Shown: positions 7,244 through 9,526 of the stretch, piece by piece
Layout: each line of letters begins with the position of its first letter
How positions within the stretch are numbered: position 1 is the stretch's first letter
Source of the DNA: Bacillota bacterium
GTDB lineage: Bacteria; Bacillota; Clostridia; Oscillospirales; Oscillospiraceae
Direction: 5' to 3'
DNA: 9,526 bases
NCBI GenBank assembly: GCA_029268085.1
Contig: JAJUHD010000096.1
Coordinates: 1 to 9,526 of the forward strand
Position numbers and translations under genes: made by a program
The notes under the pieces: model-generated
Told to the model about the DNA's origin: nothing
What the model saw: only the letters and a program-made list of their open reading frames with translations
Database searches by the model: none

Positions 7244-7792
7244 TTATAGCCTTCTGAGCATCAGGTGACAGGCACAGTATCTGCCGTCCCTGTATTTGAA
7301 AGTGTGCTCGCGTGTCCCGAAGGTCTCAAACCCGAGCTTTTTGTAAAGGGCAATGCCGCGCTCATTTTGAGTGACGACCTCGAGCTCAAGCTGTTCATAG
7401 CCAGCTTGTTTCGCAGCCGCGATGAGCTCGGATAAAAGAGCGGACCCAATACCCTGTCCCCAGTATTCCTTAATTATTGAAATACCGAATTCGGCGCGGT
7501 GGCGGACCCTATCGGTCTGTCCGAACGGATTTAAGCCGGTGTTGGCAACGAGCTTGCCGTCAATGAACGCGGCGATCATTATCCTTTTAGGATCGTCCAA
7601 AATGTCGGACAGGGATTTGCGCTCATCGTCCGGTGTCAAGGTGATCTCATCCTCGTAGCGAAGCATGAAGTCTGTCTCAGCGGAGGTTTGCCTGAGATAG
7701 TCAAGCATCGCTTCGGCGTCCCTTTCCTCAGGACTTCTAAGCAGGCAAGTTTGCCCGTTTTTCAGCGTTATCGTTTTCTCCTTAAATCTCAT
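7244..7792 (-). CDS. GNAT-family N-acetyltransferase
   Basis: This is a 182-residue single-domain acetyltransferase that would move an acetyl group from acetyl-CoA to an amine. Motif A is clear: EFGISIIKEYWGQGIGSALL (residues 101-120), with GQGIGS (112-117) as the pyrophosphate-binding Q/RxxGxG/A loop. Motif B follows as NERGIALYKKLGFETFGT (143-160). The C-terminal REHTFKYRDGRYCACHLML strand resembles RimL/RimJ-type and YkkB-like enzymes. The substrate cannot be named from sequence; protein N-termini, amino sugars, polyamines or small amines are all possible. The ATG is well supported by AGGAG (+ strand 7800-7804) seven bases upstream. It converges on the his operon and overlaps a possible small ORF by 4 bases. 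No clear promoter was found directly upstream, so it may depend on read-through from the tRNA promoter. Confidence 0.92.
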   Translation of the reverse strand: MRFKEKTITLKNGQTCLLRSPEERDAEAMLDYLRQTSAETDFMLRYEDEITLTPDDERKSLSDILDDPKRIMIAAFIDGKLVANTGLNPFGQTDRVRHRAEFGISIIKEYWGQGIGSALLSELIAAAKQAGYEQLELEVVTQNERGIALYKKLGFETFGTREHTFKYRDGRYCACHLMLRRL

Positions 7793-7881
7793 TGCTTTAC
7801 TCCTAATTTTTCAGGAGGGCATACATGTTTTCCTTGGTCGAGAGCTTCTTCGATGGGTGAAGCCAAAGCAATATACTCCAT
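7789..7881 (-). CDS. Possible 30-residue small ORF overlapping the acetyltransferase start
   Basis: On the - strand an ATG at 7881-7879 opens a 30-codon frame, beginning MEYIALASPIEEALDQG and ending PPEKLGVKQ. Its stop overlaps the acetyltransferase ATG as ATGA, the junction typical of translationally coupled genes. A weak AAAGG lies about ten bases before the ATG, and a TAA stop is five codons upstream in frame, so it is not part of a longer gene. I recognise no family, signal or membrane segment. It could be a coupled leader peptide, a remnant of a lost gene, or chance. Confidence 0.22.
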   Translation of the reverse strand: MEYIALASPIEEALDQGKHVCPPEKLGVKQ

Positions 7882-7921
7882 AGGGTTTAACCTTTACGGC
7901 AGAATTAATTTCCCGATAATA

Positions 7922-7956
7922 AGAACAACACATAGCAAAAAGCTATGTGTTGTTCT
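7922..7956 (-). terminator. Hairpin directly after tRNA-Gly, possible terminator
   Basis: A perfect 15-bp stem pairs 7922-7936 with 7942-7956 around a five-base loop (A on the + strand, U in the - strand RNA). It begins one base after the encoded CCA of the tRNA, so it lies where the tRNA terminator should be. The stem is only moderately GC-rich (6 of 15), and the following - strand bases read TATTATCGGG rather than a U-run. Termination may therefore be weak, or the hairpin may instead guide 3' processing of the tRNA. Confidence 0.6.
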
Positions 7957-7957
7957 A

Positions 7958-8033
7958 TGGAGCGGGCAACGAGATTCGAACTCGCTACCTCCACCTTGGC
8001 AAGGTGGCGCTCTGCCAAATGAGCTATGCCCGC
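7958..8033 (-). tRNA. tRNA-Gly with anticodon GCC
   Basis: Read on the - strand, the sequence folds into a full cloverleaf. The acceptor stem is GCGGGCA with TGCCCGC, the D stem GCTC with GAGC, and the anticodon stem CCACC with GGTGG around the loop TTGCCAA, giving anticodon GCC (reads GGC/GGU). A five-base variable loop follows, then the T stem GCGAG with CTCGT around TTCGAAT. The discriminator is T73, as expected for bacterial glycine tRNA, and the CCA end is encoded (positions 7960-7958). All stems pair, with one G-T pair in the T arm. A consensus promoter lies just upstream. Confidence 0.97.
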
Positions 8034-8059
8034 ATATCAAACTCGTGAACGCAAAGATG

Positions 8060-8087
8060 ATTATACCAAAAAAACTGTGCTTGTCAA
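8060..8087 (-). promoter_or_regulatory. Consensus sigma-A promoter for tRNA-Gly
   Basis: On the - strand, TTGACA (8087-8082) and TATAAT (8065-8060) are both perfect matches, with a 16-base spacer ending in a T-run and TGG, which gives an extended -10 (TGnTATAAT). The tRNA 5' end is 26 bases beyond the -10, leaving a short leader of about 20 bases. This is a strong constitutive-looking promoter, suited to a stable RNA. Confidence 0.9.
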
Positions 8088-8139
8088 GTATGAGTCTGTC
8101 ATTTTACTATGTTTTTTTGCATACGAGAGGAGTCTGGCT

Positions 8140-8167
8140 TTGACATTATTCGATTTTTTGGTATACT
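8140..8167 (+). promoter_or_regulatory. Sigma-A promoter for the MscS-type channel gene
   Basis: TTGACA (8140-8145) and TATACT (8162-8167) are separated by 16 bases, with TGG giving an extended -10. Transcription would begin near 8174, leaving a leader of about 25 bases that carries AGGAGT at 8185-8190, eight bases before the ATG at 8199. The spacer end (six T, then GG) nearly repeats that of the divergent tRNA promoter. The stretch between the two -35 boxes (8088-8139) is AT-rich and shows no other feature I can name. Confidence 0.85.
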
Positions 8168-8198
8168 AAAATAAATCTTCTGACAGGAGTGATTAAAT

Positions 8199-9020
8199 AT
8201 GAACCTGACGGATGCGCTGAATTCCGTATCAGAAATTTCGGTCGGCACACTGAGCCTGATGAAGCTGATTTCGGCGGTTCTGATTTTTCTGGTATGTCTG
8301 CTCGTGATAACCATAATAATGAAGGCCATAGACCAAATCCAGCGGAGAAGCAAACTCGACAAAACGATTAACAGCTTTATCCGCAGCGCGATAAAGGTCG
8401 GTCTATGGATAATCGCCCTGATAATTGTGGCGGACAAGCTGGGCATACAGACAACTTCGTTGGTAACGCTGATAGGAGTTGCAGGTTTGGCCCTCTCCCT
8501 ATCGATACAGGGAGTGCTGTCGAACCTTTTCAGCGGACTTACAACGCTCGCAACGAAGCCTTTTGCTGCCGGAGACTATGTTGAACTGGACGGAGTATCC
8601 GGAAGTGTTACTGAAGTGGGTCTGTTTTATACAACTATTACGACAGTTGACAATAAGGTAATCTATATACCCAACAGTCAGGTAGCCGGGGCGAAAATCA
8701 TAAACTACACAAAACAGAAAAACAGGCGCGCGGATTTAACCTTCAGCGTATCCTACGATGCACCTACTGAAATGGTTAAGGCCGCTCTGATGGAAGCAAT
8801 GACGACCGATGATAGGATATTGAAGGATCCGGCTCCGTTTGCAGGGCTTCTCTCATATAAAGACAGCTCTGTTGAGTATGTCATGAGGGCATGGACAAAG
8901 CGTGAGGACTACTGGGATGTGTATTTTGATCTGAATGAACGGGTAAGAGACCTGTTTGAAAAACGCGGTATCAGAATGACCTATAATCACCTGAACGTGC
9001 ATATAGCCGAAAAGCAGTGA
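8199..9020 (+). CDS. Small-conductance mechanosensitive channel, MscS family
   Basis: This 273-residue inner-membrane protein is close in length and layout to E. coli MscS (286), a heptameric channel that opens under membrane tension and protects against osmotic downshift. Hydrophobic segments fall at about 18-44 (TM1), 60-79 (TM2) and 85-119 (TM3, pore). TM3 carries GVAGLALSLSIQGVLSNL (residues 93-110); L97 and L101 align with the L105/L109 hydrophobic seal, and Q104-G105 with Q112-G113. The beta domain follows with PFAAGDYVELDGVSGSV (121-137), TTVDNKVIYIPNSQ (148-161) and IINYT, then the mixed alpha/beta C-terminal domain to 273. There is no signal peptide or extra N-terminal helices. It stands alone with its own promoter and terminator. 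Compared with E. coli, the pore helix has S100 in place of G108. Calling it mscS/ykuT would be a guess, so no symbol is given. Confidence 0.96.
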   Translation: MNLTDALNSVSEISVGTLSLMKLISAVLIFLVCLLVITIIMKAIDQIQRRSKLDKTINSFIRSAIKVGLWIIALIIVADKLGIQTTSLVTLIGVAGLALSLSIQGVLSNLFSGLTTLATKPFAAGDYVELDGVSGSVTEVGLFYTTITTVDNKVIYIPNSQVAGAKIINYTKQKNRRADLTFSVSYDAPTEMVKAALMEAMTTDDRILKDPAPFAGLLSYKDSSVEYVMRAWTKREDYWDVYFDLNERVRDLFEKRGIRMTYNHLNVHIAEKQ

Positions 9021-9021
9021 T

Positions 9022-9053
9022 GCAAAAGGCTCCGGGAATCCGGAGCCTTTTGC
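9022..9053 (+). terminator. Terminator of the MscS gene
   Basis: A perfect 14-bp stem pairs 9022-9035 with 9040-9053 around the loop GAAT, starting one base after the stop codon. The GC core GGCTCCGG/CCGGAGCC is followed by TTTT. Its A-run on the left arm means it could also work on the - strand. Confidence 0.9.
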
Positions 9054-9065
9054 GTTGAAAACAGA

Positions 9066-9089
9066 AAGCCCCGGTGTTACCCGGGGCTT
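9066..9089 (-). terminator. Likely terminator of the histidine kinase gene
   Basis: A 9-bp stem pairs 9066-9074 with 9081-9089 (core GCCCCGG/CCGGGGC) around a six-base loop. On the - strand it is followed by CTGTTTTC, a partial U-tract; on the + strand there is none. It therefore fits the end of the - strand kinase transcript, although it lies about 165 bases after that stop codon. The intervening 9090-9253 is AT-rich and holds no convincing gene. Confidence 0.65.
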
Positions 9090-9253
9090 AACTGCTTGAG
9101 AGAGGATTATATTATAGAGGGGAGAAAATAAACTTAATCGGAGTTAAATGAGTTGGCATTCATTTACGGCTTGCTCCTTAAGCTTGACTTAAGAATAAAA
9201 TAGACTTTTGTACTCCTTGTGAATATAATGTGAAAAGTTTATGAACTTATGCG

Positions 9254-9526
9254 TTATTTCTCGGATTTTTCTTCTTTACCCATATTTTTCAGCCTGACGG
9301 TGAACACGAATTCGGTGACGCCATCGCGGCTTGTTACAGATATGTCCTCATTATGATTGTTGAGTATTGTCTTGACTATGGAAAGCCCGAGGCCAACACC
9401 GTCCCGGTCCAGACTTCTCGATTTGTCGGTCTTGTGGAAACGGTCAAATATGAAAGGCAGTTCCTGCGGAGATATGGTCTCTCCGCGGTTTTTGACAGAA
9501 ACAAAGGCCTTGCAGTTCTGCTTCCA
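9254..9526 (-). CDS. Sensor histidine kinase, C-terminal ATPase end (5' part outside window)
   Basis: The last 90 codons of a two-component sensor kinase are read in from the right edge on the - strand and stop at TAA (9256-9254). The visible part is the end of the GHKL HATPase_c domain: a G1-box region VKNRGETISPQEL (residues 11-23), the F box PFIFDRFHKTDKS (24-36), and the G2 box DGVGLGLSIVKTI (42-54), then strands EDISVTSRDG and TEFVFTVRL and a short charged tail ending KSEK. These bind ATP for autophosphorylation of a histidine that lies outside the window. The G1 box lacks the canonical DxGxG acid, as in a known Firmicutes subgroup. A partner response regulator would be expected further upstream on the - strand, beyond the window. 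The stimulus is unknown. Confidence 0.92.
   Translation of the reverse strand, partial: WKQNCKAFVSVKNRGETISPQELPFIFDRFHKTDKSRSLDRDGVGLGLSIVKTILNNHNEDISVTSRDGVTEFVFTVRLKNMGKEEKSEK

Noticed and set aside
7825..7860. 11-codon + strand ORF with a perfect AGGAGGG five bases before its ATG
   Set aside because: The Shine-Dalgarno match is striking, but no + strand promoter is visible, the peptide is very short, and the AGGAGG is the complement of CCTCCT in the - strand small ORF; most likely chance.
7958..8033. tRNA-Gly as an integration site for a mobile element
   Set aside because: No integrase, no direct repeat of the tRNA 3' end and no foreign-looking genes in the window.
7688..8143. 151-codon + strand frame
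   Set aside because: It runs antisense through the acetyltransferase gene and then across the tRNA-Gly gene and its promoter, with no family motif; the tRNA and the GNAT motifs explain the sequence.
9148..9192. 14-codon + strand ORF and an 8-codon - strand ORF in the gap after the kinase gene, plus a 7-bp inverted repeat (9145-9151/9160-9166)
   Set aside because: All are too short and AT-rich to separate from chance; the inverted repeat has no U-tract or conserved motif.

Overview
The window is most simply read as a chromosomal segment of a low-to-mid GC Gram-positive anaerobe of the class Clostridia. The evidence is a compact hisZ-G-D-C-B-H-A-F-IE operon with the short HisG plus HisZ pair, strong AGGAG-type ribosome binding sites, consensus sigma-A promoters, and a histidine kinase C-terminus of a type common in Firmicutes. 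Placing it further (for example near Oscillospirales/Ruminococcaceae) is inference only. I see no phage, insertion sequence, CRISPR array, integrase or toxin/defence module.

Region 1 (1-7242) is a nearly complete histidine biosynthesis operon on the + strand. hisZ is cut by the left edge. It is followed by hisG, hisD, hisC, hisB, hisH, hisA, hisF and the fused hisIE. Five junctions overlap (by 8, 4, 1, 1 and 7 bases) and the largest gap is 21 bases, so the genes are almost certainly one translationally coupled transcript. It ends at a strong bidirectional terminator (7206-7242). HisZ/HisG commit PRPP and ATP to the pathway, HisIE and HisA process the nucleotide intermediate, HisH/HisF make imidazole glycerol phosphate and AICAR, and HisB, HisC and HisD finish the route. 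Only histinol-phosphate phosphatase activity has no gene here. The operon promoter and any leader lie upstream of the window.

Region 2 (7244-8087) is on the - strand: a strong promoter, a tRNA-Gly(GCC) gene with encoded CCA, a 15-bp hairpin directly after it, a possible 30-codon ORF overlapping the next gene by 4 bases, and a GNAT-family N-acetyltransferase that converges on the his operon.

Region 3 (8140-9053) is on the + strand: a promoter that nearly mirrors the tRNA promoter, a small MscS-type mechanosensitive channel, and its terminator. Region 4 (9066-9526) is on the - strand: a terminator and the last 90 codons of a sensor histidine kinase cut by the right edge.

Most of the window is ordinary housekeeping sequence. 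The points worth a second look are small: the mirrored divergent promoters, the tRNA hairpin without a U-tract together with the coupled small ORF, and some unusual residues in HisF, MscS and the kinase. I did not find a convincing new biological system.
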